Source: Symbiodinium natans
Taxonomy: Eukaryota > Sar > Dinophyceae > Suessiales > Symbiodiniaceae
Assembly: GCA_905221605.1 (NCBI GenBank)
Contig: CAJNDS010002414.1
Location: 262,710-326,709 of the forward strand
DNA: 64,000 nt
Direction: 5' to 3'
In this document: in pieces, positions 18,431 through 29,800 of the stretch
Position numbering within the stretch: position 1 is the stretch's first letter
Layout of the letters: each line of letters opens with the position of its first letter
Made by a program: the position numbers and the translations under genes
Notes under the pieces: model-generated
Told to the model about the DNA's origin: nothing
The model's input: only the letters and a program-made list of their open reading frames with translations
Database searches by the model: none

Positions 18431-20904
18431 ACACGGCCTCGTCTTGGATGTCGTGGTGCGACAAGACCTCGACTGAGGTTGGGGCAAAACAACCGGGCTG
18501 CGAATTGCTAAGGAAACCTGAGCACTTTTGCAGGCTCAGTAGCCCAGTAACACCCTTGTTTGGCTGGTTACTTTAGAAGGGAACCCAGAACCCAAAAAAG
18601 TGTGAAGTGTAAAGGGCACCACTGGGCTACCGAGCACGGTGCTCTCTGCAGCAAAGAACCAGCAACACCATCTCGTTCGACAAGTGGAAGATTGACACAC
18701 ATGCGGCTTGAGGCACCTTGGTGGTATGTACCTGCATATATGCTTTAAAAAATAACTGGTACTCCCCCCCAACCCCCAGGTGTCTACCTATTGTGTGTTT
18801 CGGTTTAGGGGTTAGAAGGGGGTTGGGGGGGGGCCTTTTGCTTTGCATACACACACACACATCGCACAGCATGTTCAACTCATAACTTCTAGAAACGTGC
18901 TCTTCTCCCACTCATTCCTCAACCCAAGTTACCATTGCATTCAGTCGTGGAAATAGCATTCCGGGAGGATTCAAACTGAGGTTATCAGGGCCGAGTTCTC
19001 TTTTGCGATTGGGGGCGTCTCATACCTGGAGTAAATAAAAGGTAACTTCTACTTTAAGAATCATCGCGCGCACTAGGTCACTAGAACTTATGGGGCTATA
19101 CAGTTTCTACCGGGTCGGACGAATGCTCAGCAACACCGCATCGCCTAGTAGGAGGTTGACGTCCAGATGCCTCGATGTTCTAAATTGTTCGAATTTTCGA
19201 ATGTTCCGAATTTATAGAATTAGGGCCCTTTTCGGAGACTCCGGGATCTTCGCAAAGATGCCAAGCAGAGCATTTCGTCACTAACATTTCTTACATTTCG
19301 ACAGGCACATCGAGACCCCACCTGGCCCATCTGGCCCATCCGCCGTTCAGGCGATGAACTAAGCTGCGGACGCTCCAGGTGCTGCAGCCCGGGCCGTGGG
19401 AGCAGTCCTGTAGAGACGACGTGATACACAAACGCCCACTTGCTTCGATCCAAGAGCTCTGCTCCTTTCAGAAGAGGCTTCGGCCTGCGCTGTCAATACC
19501 TTTGCATGTGCTGATGAGCCTCAGACGTGTCCTGCACGCAGCGACACCTGTGTACAGAAGCGGCCCTGCTGGAGAACTCCTCAAGCCAGTGCCACGTGCA
19601 CTTATCAGGATTCTGGTCACGCTCAAGATCGAGGCCGAGAGAGGTCGCTTTGGCCAAAATTGGGGTGCCCGTAGTGGCAAGAGCTAAGGAGGGGGCTGGG
19701 GTCCTTTGTCCCAGAAAGCGACAAATCAACAAGCTTCTTCGCCTGTCCTGTTGAGAGTACTCAGCCTTTGTTGACGCGATGTCAAGCCGCGTGCAGATGG
19801 CACCTGGACTTGTGCGTGAAAGCTGCAGCGACAACTTCCCCAACTGCTCAATGGGGTTCTGACCCATTGAGACGACGTTCAGGCTTGCCAGGGTGCCACA
19901 GATGCCATTGCAGACATGTTCAATGCATGCTTCACTTGTGACCCCGTGTCGTGGTCATTTTGGCTCGAGTGCAGTGTAGTGTGCCATTTGCTGATGTTTG
20001 TTAAAGAAAAAGATCTGGCGGACTAGGCGGACTGCTCACTGCCGGCTGCGGACAGGCACCAAATCACGCAAAGAAGCGGCCACAGGCCGTCTCTTGTGTT
20101 CCGGCACCTTCTCATAGAATGCACCCGGCTGCTTTTGCGCCGTTGTCAGGCGCCTAGCCCAAGGCGCCGCTCGCCCCGTTGTCTCGACATTCCATCCATG
20201 TACTGCCTTGCTTCACAGAAGATACTCATGGGATTACAAGATGGCAAAGATCCACTCTGCGGCCTCTCCAGGTCTTGCGCACGCTCTTGGTGGTCGTCGG
20301 TGGGCGGGGCCTTTCCGTGCATCTCGCATCACCGCATTCCAACAATGCTTCTTGAAAACTTGTCGAGGAATGCTGAAGAATATTGAAGAAAATTGGAGAA
20401 TCAGCGCAGGCAAACGGCGCTAAGATGCAAAGGCATGAGGAGCCGTTCTCATGCTTGCAGCTCTAGATGCTGAGCACTGCTGAACTGTGACCAAAATCAT
20501 TCAAACTCAGGCTGCAGCAACGTCCACCCACTCTCCTGCAGAACTGTGCTACTGGCAAACCTTGCCTCTTCCAGGCATCTGTAAAGGCGAAGGGACACCA
20601 CATGTTCACAAACAAAACCCTGAACCCAAAATCCTAAACCCAAAACCCTAAACGGTGAATTTGGGCCCCGAAACCCGCGAAAGATTTGCAAAACAGCCCC
20701 TCCGCCCAGGACTGTTTGACCAAGACCATCTTATGTTTCCTCAACATATAGTTTATTTCATAATGTTTCTAGTAGGAAGTGCGAATTACATAAAAGTATA
20801 CAAAAACTTGTGTAGAATATGTTGAATACAACATATAACATAGAAATTAGAATATGGAGCATCGAACGCGAAATAAAGAATATGGAACAAAAAATAGCAT
20901 GCAA

Positions 20905-20908
<4 letters not shown>
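18431..20908. other. No recognised gene; a few exon-like segments
   Basis: The minus-strand segment 19493-19867 has coding character (NPIEQLGKLSLQLSRTSPGA) but matches no family I recognise. No long ORF, RNA gene or inverted-repeat element was found. Two to three degenerate CCCTAAA units lie at 20615-20650. Confidence 0.35.
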
Positions 20909-20954
<46 letters not shown>

Positions 20955-20990
20955 TTATATTTATATTTATATTTATATTTATATTTATTT
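20909..20990. repeat. AT microsatellite, insertion target of the retrotransposon
   Basis: (AT)n followed by (TTTATA)n ending in ATTT. The same type of DNA resumes after the 3' LTR (39020-39225), so the element sits inside an A/T microsatellite. Confidence 0.85.
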
Positions 20991-21284
20991 TGTGAGCAGG
21001 TCAAAGCATGCATGGAGTGCTTGCTTAGTGCTAGTGCAGCTTGTAGTTTTCCCTTGCATGTGTAGTTTTGCAATTCGTAACAATGCCAATATTTTGGCTC
21101 AAGTACCGAGCTTGTGCCTTTGAGCACGGTAGAGTCGTACAGTAGCTCCTAGGTTGCTGTGCGGTCCGACCGGACGCACTCAGGCGTAGCTGCACAAGTG
21201 CTTGGACTCACGAAGTCGTAAAACAGCGTGACCGGGCTGTGATTGCATTGGCTTAGTGCAAGTCCAGTGCTGGTCGACTTCACA
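20991..21284 (+). repeat. 5' LTR
   Basis: 294 bp, TGTGAG...TTCACA. It contains a bulged-G hairpin at 21159-21179 and, at 21091-21103, ATTTTGGCTCAAG, identical to the last 13 nt of the dinoflagellate spliced leader. Confidence 0.95.
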
Positions 21285-21286
21285 AT

Positions 21287-21304
21287 TGGGGGCTGTTCTG
21301 GGAA
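21287..21304 (+). promoter_or_regulatory. Candidate primer-binding site
   Basis: TGGGGGCTGTTC starts two bases after the 5' LTR. The TGG start would pair with a tRNA CCA end; the tRNA was not identified. Confidence 0.4.
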
Positions 21305-21390
21305 ACGTACAGCTCTTGTGCCTACGGCCCGAGTGGGCAAGCATTGCTTTGCTTGTCTGTCGCGGTCCGTGACCTGGACGCGTGGACTGT

Positions 21391-21474
21391 GTGCCACGCT
21401 TGCGGCCTGTTAACCAAGGCGCGGCGCTTCGCGTGCCACGCCTGCGGCCTGCTAACCAAGGCGCGGCTTCTCGC
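21391..21474 (+). repeat. 42-bp tandem duplication in element leader
   Basis: Two 42-bp units (21391-21432 and 21433-21474) upstream of the Gag start. Each contains a copy of the element's bulged-G hairpin; the first loop contains the self-complementary GTTAAC. Confidence 0.8.
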
Positions 21475-21488
21475 CTTGTGTTGCGACA

Positions 21489-24400
21489 ATGTCCGCAGAG
21501 GTTGCAGGTCAGGCTGAGGGCGTCACCCTCCTCGAAGCTATCGAGGGTGGAGACGTTCCCTATCCCGAGCGGATGGGCTACGTCGCTTGGCTTAAGTGGC
21601 GTAGGGAGACTGGCAGCCGTCCGTTGTCCAAGCGGGATGGGGTTAGCACTACGCCAGAGCAAGAGGCGGCTCTCTGGCGGAAAGTCATGAAGTTCCTCCA
21701 TGACGCCGAAGAGGAGGACGAGGATGAAGAGGAAGAAGAAGAGGACTCCGAGCTAGTCCCTGAGGCCTCGGGCGCTGGAGGCGACAGTCCGCCGCGGGTG
21801 GACGTCAGCGCCGCGGCTAGGGAGCTGGCCATGGTCCCTACCGGTGCTGCCTATGTCCCTGCTACGGCACCAGGGTCCCGCCCGGCGGGACCGTCCGGTC
21901 CGCCGTCGACAGCAGGTTCAGTGCCAGGCACCGCAGAGGGCTTGCAGGCGGAGCTGCGCGCGATTTTCCGTCCAGACCAAGAACCGGTCGCGGACTACTT
22001 GACGCGCGTTTCGCGGATTGTCCTCGCGCTGAAAGCGCATGGAGTCACGGTGAGCTCCCGTGACCTTGACGCCTTAAGCACCAAAGCCACCCTCCTTGCG
22101 GATGAGTTCTCCAAGATAGGCGGGGACTGGCATCCTACGAAGATGGTCCGTCGGCTGCGGACCAGATTCTCGGTCGCGGCTTTGCGCGGTGGCGAGGACC
22201 CCGAAGACGCAGAGGAGATTCAGCGCGAAATCCAATGCATCGGGGAGCTTATCCTCGCGTTAGGGGGAAAAGAAAGCTCGAGCCAAGAGAAGGTTTGGAG
22301 CTCCCCGTCCGATGTGCCAGTTGAAGCCGTGGGGCCGCGTTCCCCAGGGCTCCCACAGCCTGCGACTGCAAGTGGGTTGGGGGTAGGATTGGACCGTGGA
22401 GGTTTGCACACTGCTGAGGTTGCAGGTGGTCCTTCCGCGGCCCGTGTCCTGGGCGCGACGGACGGCGATTCCCCTTTGCGCGCGAAGCTTGCTGCGCTAG
22501 AGATGGAGATAGAAGCCCTGAAGCGAGGTTCAGACGGCGGAGGTTCGCAGACCGGGTCCCAACACCCGGCGGGCGATCTCGCCGCCGCACTCGCCGCCCA
22601 AACTGAGGCGCTGAAAGAAGCGTTAGCGCAGAGGGGCGGGCAAAGCTCCATAACTACGGTCAAAACTGACCTCACGTGGCCGACGCTGACCGACGACAAG
22701 TCGGACGCGCGAGACGTTGTCCTGTTCTACGAGGAGTTCGAGGACGTCTGCGCGCTGGCCAACAACTGTCGCGGTATGAGTGCGCGCGAAAAGCTGTTAG
22801 CGCTACGCGGGCGCTGCCGCGGCTCGCGCATGAAGACGTACACGAACGCGTACCGCGCAGCGTGGAAATCGGGAGAGGTTCTCTCAGATCCACAGGCGGT
22901 GTATGACCGCATCAAGAACAAACACTTGATGTTCGGGGAATCGCGGGAGGAAAGAGAAGTCCGCGTGGATGGTGAGCACGCCTCTCTCGCTAAGGGTAAG
23001 CTCACAAGCCACCAATTCGAGCCTTTGTTTGAGGCCTCGATCGCGGACCTTGAGGCAGTAGGTCTCGGGAAGACCCCTCGAGAGTTGTATCTCTCATACC
23101 TCCGCAAGATGCCCCCTTATCTCCAAAAGGAGATCCGGAACGACAAAAGGTTGTGGCCTGGCGACCCCAAGGATGGCGGGTTGCGAGGACCGCAGACTTG
23201 GGAGGAGAGCCACAAAGTCGTTCTGGAGTACGAGCAGAGAGAAGCAGCGCACAGGGCTGTTTCCCACTCTGTGTACACGGCCACCGGTTCGCAGAGCGCG
23301 GACCCGGCGGTCGCGCTGGCTGAGGCTCAGAAGGAGATTAAGAGTCTCAAGGCCGCTGCGAAGGCAGCTGCGAAAGGAGCAGCTGCCGCGGCCAAAGCTG
23401 GCGCGGACCAGACGTTAGCTGCTGCGTCGAAGGGAGCTGGCAAAGGAGCGGACAAGAAGATCTGCTTCCACTTTCGCGATCATGGGAATTGCCCGAAAGG
23501 GGATGCCTGCCCGTACAGCCACGACAAGGAGCTTCGCAGAAAAGCTCTCGCGGCCAAGAAGGGTGACCAAACCTTTGCCACTGCGAAAGGTAAAGGCAAA
23601 GGGAAGGGAGGTGGCAAGGCAAAAGCCAACGCAAAGCCTAAGGCTGCGGCCAAAGGCGCGGCAAAGCCACCAGGCACTGTTTGCCCCTTTTTCTCCAAGA
23701 ATGGGTCGTGCAAGAAAGGAGCCAGCTGCGACATGGTCCACAACCTGACGACCTCAGGAGGGACGCCGGCCTTGCCTGCCAACTGGGCCCCGCCCTCCGG
23801 TGCTTCCATGTCTAACCCCTTCGCCGCGTTCAGTGTCCAGATAGGCAGCTCAGGCGTCCAGGCAGGCGTCTTAGGAGCCGCAGGACACGCCGCGGTGCAG
23901 CAGCACGCGCTTCCGTTAAGCAAGGGCGGGCGGGACAAGTTCGCCACCTTGGACGATCTGCCGAAGGACTGGTGGAACCTGGCGGACAACGAGCCAGGAG
24001 GCTACCAGTACAGGACGGTGGTCCAGGTCCTCGACCGTAAGGTCGAGTGCATGCTTGACGGTTGCGCCGGCGCAAACCACGTGACTGAGGAACTCGTGGT
24101 AGGCATGATGAACCGGGCTGCAGAGCTTGGGATCGGCACTGAGGATCCTGGCTTCCCGGTCGTGAGACTTGAGAAGTGGGTCCACCCCGAATATGTGCAT
24201 GGAATTGCTTCGGGAGCCCCAGTTCCTTTGAAGGGGGCAGCAGTCTTGCGCGTCACGCTGCTGGAAGGCAAAACGGCGGACGACTGTCGCCCCAACACCG
24301 AAATTTTCGTGCGGTGCAAAATCGCAGCCAGGGGCACGTCCGATTGGCACGGACTTATCCTTGGCGGCAGAGCGCTGGACTGCGCCGGAAGGATGGGCTT

Positions 24401-26885
24401 GGGATTCAGGCCGGGTCCCGACTTTCATGTCCTCGACACGCTGGGAATCAGGATGCCCAGATGTGAGGATCACAGTAGGACTCGGAAGGACAGGGCCTAT
24501 GCCTTTGAAGCGCGGTTGTCAAGCCTGGACGACGCGTCATGCACCGAGCCTGGGGGCGGAAGTCGTGAGCTTCTCCGCTATGACGGGGAAGAGCCGCTCG
24601 AGCTCTCGCCAGGTGATGGGGTGCTGGTGCCAGTCGTGCGGGAGTCAGGAGTCTCCGCAGAGGGATCCCTGTCCGAGGTTGTGCTTCCGGTTGAGTGTGG
24701 GGTTGAGGCTGTGCCAGGTCTCTGGCCCACAGGAGAGGGTAAAGGGTTTGTTTTGCTTGCAGCCCAAGAGTGTGATCACTCTCTCCAGCCGGGCGAGGTT
24801 GTTGCGGAAGTGCGTTCCGGCCTCGTCAGCACTGCGGCTTGTGGTTGTGGCGCGATTGAGACGGTGTTCGAGTCAGAGCCGTCTCCGCAGGCATGTGCGG
24901 ATTGTGGGGTCGCCGTTGCTTCGGTTGACCATGACCCGTGCTTTGCTTGCGGGTCCGCGTCCAGGGCCGCGGCAAGAAGCTTCCAAGGTTGTTCCTCGTG
25001 TGCGCGGTCCTTTGGGCGGCTGCGTACCGGCGCCAGGATCGGTGTGCTATCGGTCCTTGCTGCGGTGACTGTTCTCGCTTCGGTGTGGGGCGGGAGCGGC
25101 CCGGTTGGGCGCCCTGTTGAGGAGCCTGGAGTGCTTACTTGCTTGGACCACCTTCCAAGCGTCGACAGCTGGTGGGAGGCGCCAGGTGGTTACGCGTCTG
25201 TGTGGGGTAGGCGCCCTGCGCAGAAGGACCTTGGGACCGTGGCGGTCGAGAAGGCGCCTTACGAAACGTGCTTGCTTCAGCGCGCAGGTGAGGCGTGGCG
25301 TCTTTGGGACACGAGGGATTTGCGTGTGGCGGAAAGCGTTGCGTGCAGCGATGAGGTTCCCGTCACCGAACGCCTCGCGGTCTTTAGGACGCGCAAGGGG
25401 CCACGCTGGGCTGGCTGGCGTGAGGGATCGGCCACGGCTGGAAGAGGCGCAAGTGACGCTGTGCGCCCAGCAGACGCGGTCGACACGGCGCGCTGCCCGA
25501 GCTATCATATCGTGGAGAGCTGGGACATCGATAAGATGATCGAGGAGCCTCCAACGGACTATTATTATGAGCAGCTCGCGGCAGATATGCGCGCCCGGCA
25601 CCCTAAGGCGTGCCCGCACCTCCTCGACCACCTCGTTTCCTTAGAGGGTTTCCTAGATAAGTCAATCTTGTTTGGGTTCTCGTTTGGGATCAGTAAGGCC
25701 GAAGTTTGTGTCTCCAAAGGTAAGCTCCTAGGACACAACATTGGGCGGGGCGGGAGTTCGCCTGACGAAGAGCGTTGTCAGGCGGTGATTGACTTTCCCC
25801 CGCTCTGGGAGAAGCTTCACATTCAGCAATTTTTGGGTTGCGCAAATTGGTTGCGCGGCTACCTGCCTGTTGAGTATGGGCACGCAGCCAAGATTTTAGG
25901 GCAGTGGCAGAAGCCAGGCGCCGTCTTTCCTGAAGGCGGGCTGGGCTCAGCCGCCACCGAGGGTTGCAAAGCCTTTAAAGCGATTAAGCGCATGATGCAG
26001 AACCGCATCAATTTGGCTACCTTCGATGAGGCCTCTGCTGCGGATGGGTCGTGTCCCCTTGAGCAGATCGCGGATGCGTCGGGCATCGCGGTAGGGGGCA
26101 GCGTCGTGCAGATGACACGTGACTTGAGTCAGCTCAAAGTGCTTATGACGCACTCAAAGAGCTTGACCCCCGCGCAGCAAAACTGGCCGCCCTTGATACA
26201 GGAGGCGTTTGCCCAGCTCGAGGTAAAGCGGGCGACACGCCGCATGTTTGGCTCTATTCGGACTCTGTGTTGGACAGATCATGCCAACCTTACCCGAGCG
26301 CAAACGTCGGACATCGGAATGGATCCGAAACTCGTCCGGTGGGTTGCGGAAATCCTTATGGATGGGTCCGAAATAAGGAGCCTTAGCGGTCGCTCAGCGA
26401 CGCTGGGTGACAGTTTTAGCCGCAATCCCAAAGATCGGGATGCGCTCCTTGCGGCGAGGACGAAAGATCTCGAGGGCCTTTCGGGCCAACTCCGAGGTTT
26501 CGACCTGGACCAGTACCTCGGAGAGGGTACTGAGGGTGACGGACCCGTGCCCTGGGCGGTCGGCAACGACGCCGTCCCAGAGCCTGCGGGCCGTGTCCAG
26601 GCCGCGGCTGTGCCGATGTGCGTCGTCGCAGCCCTTCCGGTGCGCGTCATGGTTGTCTTTGACTACGCGCGTTGGAAAGAGCAGGACGCAGAGCTGACTG
26701 AAATCAGGCGCGTTTTTCAAGCGAGCCTCCCTGGAGTTTCTGTGGCTGTCAGGGGTTGTTGGGGTCCGTTTGAGGATACCGACGGGCTTGCCTCGCATTT
26801 TGATTGCGGGGCCGGCAGGCTCGCAGGGACCAAGAAGATCAAGCGTCAGGGTCGACTTGCTTACTTCGTGTGCCAAGGTTCTTAG
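21489..26885 (+). CDS. ORF1: Gag, CCCH zinc fingers, protease, RT thumb and RNase H
   Basis: 1798 codons; the ATG is the first in the leader frame. N-terminus with an acidic stretch (about 75-90), a helical capsid-like region (about 395-600), then a Lys/Ala-rich linker. Two CCCH zinc fingers follow, C-x8-C-x5-C-x3-H, at residues 659-678 and 732-751; they stand where a CCHC knuckle is usual. A protease-like segment has LDGCAGAN (D857) and a downstream LILGGRALD, so the usual D-T/S-G is altered. A Cys-rich zinc-ribbon-like part (about 1118-1170) and one hydrophobic helix (about 1184-1200) come next. At 1377-1460 are the post-YxDD thumb motifs of gypsy RT (KLLGHNIG, then QQFLGCANWLRGYLP). RNase H follows (ADASGIAVGG near 1528, TDHANL near 1597). 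The RT fingers and palm are missing here and lie at 30.9-31.9 kb. It overlaps ORF2 by 116 nt. Confidence 0.9.
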   Translation: MSAEVAGQAEGVTLLEAIEGGDVPYPERMGYVAWLKWRRETGSRPLSKRDGVSTTPEQEAALWRKVMKFLHDAEEEDEDEEEEEEDSELVPEASGAGGDSPPRVDVSAAARELAMVPTGAAYVPATAPGSRPAGPSGPPSTAGSVPGTAEGLQAELRAIFRPDQEPVADYLTRVSRIVLALKAHGVTVSSRDLDALSTKATLLADEFSKIGGDWHPTKMVRRLRTRFSVAALRGGEDPEDAEEIQREIQCIGELILALGGKESSSQEKVWSSPSDVPVEAVGPRSPGLPQPATASGLGVGLDRGGLHTAEVAGGPSAARVLGATDGDSPLRAKLAALEMEIEALKRGSDGGGSQTGSQHPAGDLAAALAAQTEALKEALAQRGGQSSITTVKTDLTWPTLTDDKSDARDVVLFYEEFEDVCALANNCRGMSAREKLLALRGRCRGSRMKTYTNAYRAAWKSGEVLSDPQAVYDRIKNKHLMFGESREEREVRVDGEHASLAKGKLTSHQFEPLFEASIADLEAVGLGKTPRELYLSYLRKMPPYLQKEIRNDKRLWPGDPKDGGLRGPQTWEESHKVVLEYEQREAAHRAVSHSVYTATGSQSADPAVALAEAQKEIKSLKAAAKAAAKGAAAAAKAGADQTLAAASKGAGKGADKKICFHFRDHGNCPKGDACPYSHDKELRRKALAAKKGDQTFATAKGKGKGKGGGKAKANAKPKAAAKGAAKPPGTVCPFFSKNGSCKKGASCDMVHNLTTSGGTPALPANWAPPSGASMSNPFAAFSVQIGSSGVQAGVLGAAGHAAVQQHALPLSKGGRDKFATLDDLPKDWWNLADNEPGGYQYRTVVQVLDRKVECMLDGCAGANHVTEELVVGMMNRAAELGIGTEDPGFPVVRLEKWVHPEYVHGIASGAPVPLKGAAVLRVTLLEGKTADDCRPNTEIFVRCKIAARGTSDWHGLILGGRALDCAGRMGLGFRPGPDFHVLDTLGIRMPRCEDHSRTRKDRAYAFEARLSSLDDASCTEPGGGSRELLRYDGEEPLELSPGDGVLVPVVRESGVSAEGSLSEVVLPVECGVEAVPGLWPTGEGKGFVLLAAQECDHSLQPGEVVAEVRSGLVSTAACGCGAIETVFESEPSPQACADCGVAVASVDHDPCFACGSASRAAARSFQGCSSCARSFGRLRTGARIGVLSVLAAVTVLASVWGGSGPVGRPVEEPGVLTCLDHLPSVDSWWEAPGGYASVWGRRPAQKDLGTVAVEKAPYETCLLQRAGEAWRLWDTRDLRVAESVACSDEVPVTERLAVFRTRKGPRWAGWREGSATAGRGASDAVRPADAVDTARCPSYHIVESWDIDKMIEEPPTDYYYEQLAADMRARHPKACPHLLDHLVSLEGFLDKSILFGFSFGISKAEVCVSKGKLLGHNIGRGGSSPDEERCQAVIDFPPLWEKLHIQQFLGCANWLRGYLPVEYGHAAKILGQWQKPGAVFPEGGLGSAATEGCKAFKAIKRMMQNRINLATFDEASAADGSCPLEQIADASGIAVGGSVVQMTRDLSQLKVLMTHSKSLTPAQQNWPPLIQEAFAQLEVKRATRRMFGSIRTLCWTDHANLTRAQTSDIGMDPKLVRWVAEILMDGSEIRSLSGRSATLGDSFSRNPKDRDALLAARTKDLEGLSGQLRGFDLDQYLGEGTEGDGPVPWAVGNDAVPEPAGRVQAAAVPMCVVAALPVRVMVVFDYARWKEQDAELTEIRRVFQASLPGVSVAVRGCWGPFEDTDGLASHFDCGAGRLAGTKKIKRQGRLAYFVCQGS

Positions 26886-29800
26886 GGAAGCTTCGGGGTT
26901 TCGTCCGCAATTCCTCGTAGGACTAGGGCAAGGCGGGCTTGTCACAGCCGTCCTTAGGTGGCCTTTGGTTGTTGAGCTCACGCTCCAAGCAAGGAACCTG
27001 CAGCGCAAGGAAGCCAGGGCTGTAGGAGAGGCTTGGGCAGGCATCAAGGCTATCTGGGCGGTGCGGCCACGCCTTTGGCGCACGCAGCAAGGCCACTTGG
27101 AAGTGGCCGAGGCTTGTCCGGAACTCAAGAAGGATTTTCCGGAGCCTCCCCTGCGAGGTTTTGGGATCGTAGGGAAGCAGGCATTGGGGGCGGAGGTTCT
27201 GCGGTCCTTGAGGCTGGACGCGGTTCGTTCCATTGATGATGCCAGCATTAGAGGGATGCTGGACGAACCGTCACGACCCCTCTCAGACCATGAGGGTCTG
27301 TGCATCTGCGGCAAGCGGACCTACCTGTTTTCTCGCTGCCCCGCCTGCATCGAGAAAGAGGCAGTCGATATCTCGGTAGAGATAGCCGAGCGGGAGGAGC
27401 CCGAACCTCCGCTTGAGGGCGACCTTGAGGCCCATGAGGTGGGCCTAGAGGTCAACTCCGTCCTTGCAACTTTGGATAGGACAGGAGGTTTGGTTAGGGT
27501 TAGGTCCTCAACCCTCCAGCAATGGGCGGTAGGGTTTAGGACTACGCCCAAAGATGCTCCAGTTCCCACTGCATATGGCATGCTGAGTGGGAAGATATGG
27601 AAGAAGAGCCATTCCATGAAGCTCAGCCTCGGCTCCCAGCACAAGGATCTTTCCAAGTGGGGCGATGTGAAGCCTTACTGGACCACATGGGTGGTTAGAG
27701 AAGATGGTGCTGTGGTGGCGGGGCACAACTGCTCGCCCCTGAATGTGGTTCAGGGCGACATCGTCGTGCATTGGTCGTCAGTGGTGAACTGGCACGGCCA
27801 CAGACATGTCGTGAATGAGCAGTGTGAAGTGCTCTGGAGGTCTAATGGTAAAGAGGTTGCCTTAGACCCCTCCTTCGGCAAGCTGATAGCCCTTGTGGGT
27901 AGGGTTACTCAGGTCATTGGCTGGCGGGCAACCGGAGAAGCTTCGGATCCCCGCAGTTCTACCCGGCAGGCGTCAAGGGTCCTTGCTCAATTCTCTTCGT
28001 CCAACGAGGGCGTAGAAGGGCATTGGACCGCGGGCGCTATCAGTCGCGGGAAGAATGCCAATGAGTGCAAGCTGAAGGGTAGAGTTTTGGCGTTTATGGG
28101 TGAAGAGCACAAGGGCCCTGCAGTGGTTCTAGAGCTCGTTAGCCATAGCCCCATCCTGTGCATTTGGGACCATTCCTCAACCAAGGTCAAGGTCGAGTTT
28201 AAGGGCGGTGTTCCGTCTTTAAGCCTGATCGCGGGGGAGGACGAAAATCGTCGTGAACAGCTTGCGGTCGAGGCAAGGGACGCGGCGAACATTTCGGAGT
28301 TCCGAGTCACGGGATCCCTTCGTACGGCGTGGTACGAGGGTCAGCGGCGCGATCCCTCATTGGCGGGCTCGATTCGCAAGCCAGAGCCGCCAATGGAGAT
28401 ATCCGGAGACGGGTTGCTCGAGCGCGAGGTGACCCTCAGGACGGGTCAAACCGTCGTTGTCCCAGTGGTTCCCAACGGGGCTGCGGGCGCGAATGGGGTG
28501 ACCTGGCGCCGCGCTTGCTACAATTCAGTCCACTGTGGAGTCCTTGGGGCCCATAGGTCTGCTGAGGTTACCGTCAAGCTGCTAGAGAGGGCAGTCTGGT
28601 GGCCCGACTTAGAGAAAGATGCGCGGACCTGGGTCGCCAAATGTCTCGCTTGCATTAAAGGCCGCTCTCGACCGACGAAGGTTGAAGCTCGTGCGGTCAA
28701 ATGTGGCGCCGAGACATGCTGGCAGGAAGTCAGCGTGGACTGTGAAGGTCCGAACCGAGAGGACAGGGAGGGGCATAGGTACTCGCTTACGTACTTCGAT
28801 TGCCTCAGTCATGCTGTCCTCCTCGAGCCGATGAGGTCTCTGACTCATGCTGAAGTCAGGAGGGCGTTCGTGCGCTGTGTGCTTCGCAGCAGGACGATCC
28901 CGAGCCTCATCAGGTCGGATAGAGGGCCAGAGTTCAAGAATGCGCTCATGGCAGAACTCAGCGCTATGCTTGGGACCGAGTGGCGGTTCAGCGCGCCCTT
29001 GAGGCCTTGTGAGTTAGGCGCAAACGAGCGGGTCCACCAAGAAGTTCAAAAGGTGTTGGGGGCGGTCGTCAGGCAAGTCGGCGCCTCCCTTTCCGAAGCT
29101 TGGTCGGATTGGCTCGTGGTGGCGGAGTACGTCATAGATAACACTCCGGGACCCCACGGGTATACCCCGAGGGACCTAGAGCGGAGCTGGTCGCTCGCTC
29201 TACCACTTGAAAAGGACGTCCTGCGAGACGCCTTGCAGTTCGAACCCATCTCTGATTGGGCTCGGAGCCAGTTTAAGCAGTTCTCGGAACTAGCTGCTGC
29301 GGTCCGAGAGCACTGGACGCGGTCTTCAGAAGCGCGGGCGAAACTTGCAAATCGCCATAGGCGCACTGTGGACCTTAAGCCAGGCGACCGAGTGGTCTGG
29401 AACGCTCCGAGGGCCCGTTCAGAGGGGGCGGGGCGTGTGCCTTGGAAACCGGGTCTGACCGGCCCCTGGCGCGTGTTGGAAGTCAAGGGCCACAGGCTCA
29501 CCTTGGAGCCCGTGTCGATGGAGTCGGGGGGTACTTCTTCCGCCCGGCGCGGCCCGATGGAGGCGCACGCAGAAGACTGCATTCTTGTTCCTGCGGATGC
29601 AGATGGAGCGGAATCCCGCGAGCCGGTCGTCTTTGAGGACGATGGAACCGGCGGGGACGACTCGTCTCGCCCCAGCTTAGGGCAACAGGTTCAAGGCGAC
29701 GCCAAGCAAGTGGAGTTCACGCTGACCAGGCGCGGGAGGGACTTCGTCCTCCGCCTTGGCGACCGCATTGCCTATCGGGGTGTAGGTGGAGGCCCTAAGG

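Noticed and set aside
19953-19970. Relict spliced leader (GTCATTTTGGCTCGAG)
   Set aside because: It has two mismatches in 16 nt and no retrogene or acceptor context; chance cannot be excluded.
24120-26700. Long minus-strand frames within the retroelement
   Set aside because: They mirror GC-rich codons of ORF1 to ORF4 and show no domain; antisense shadows.
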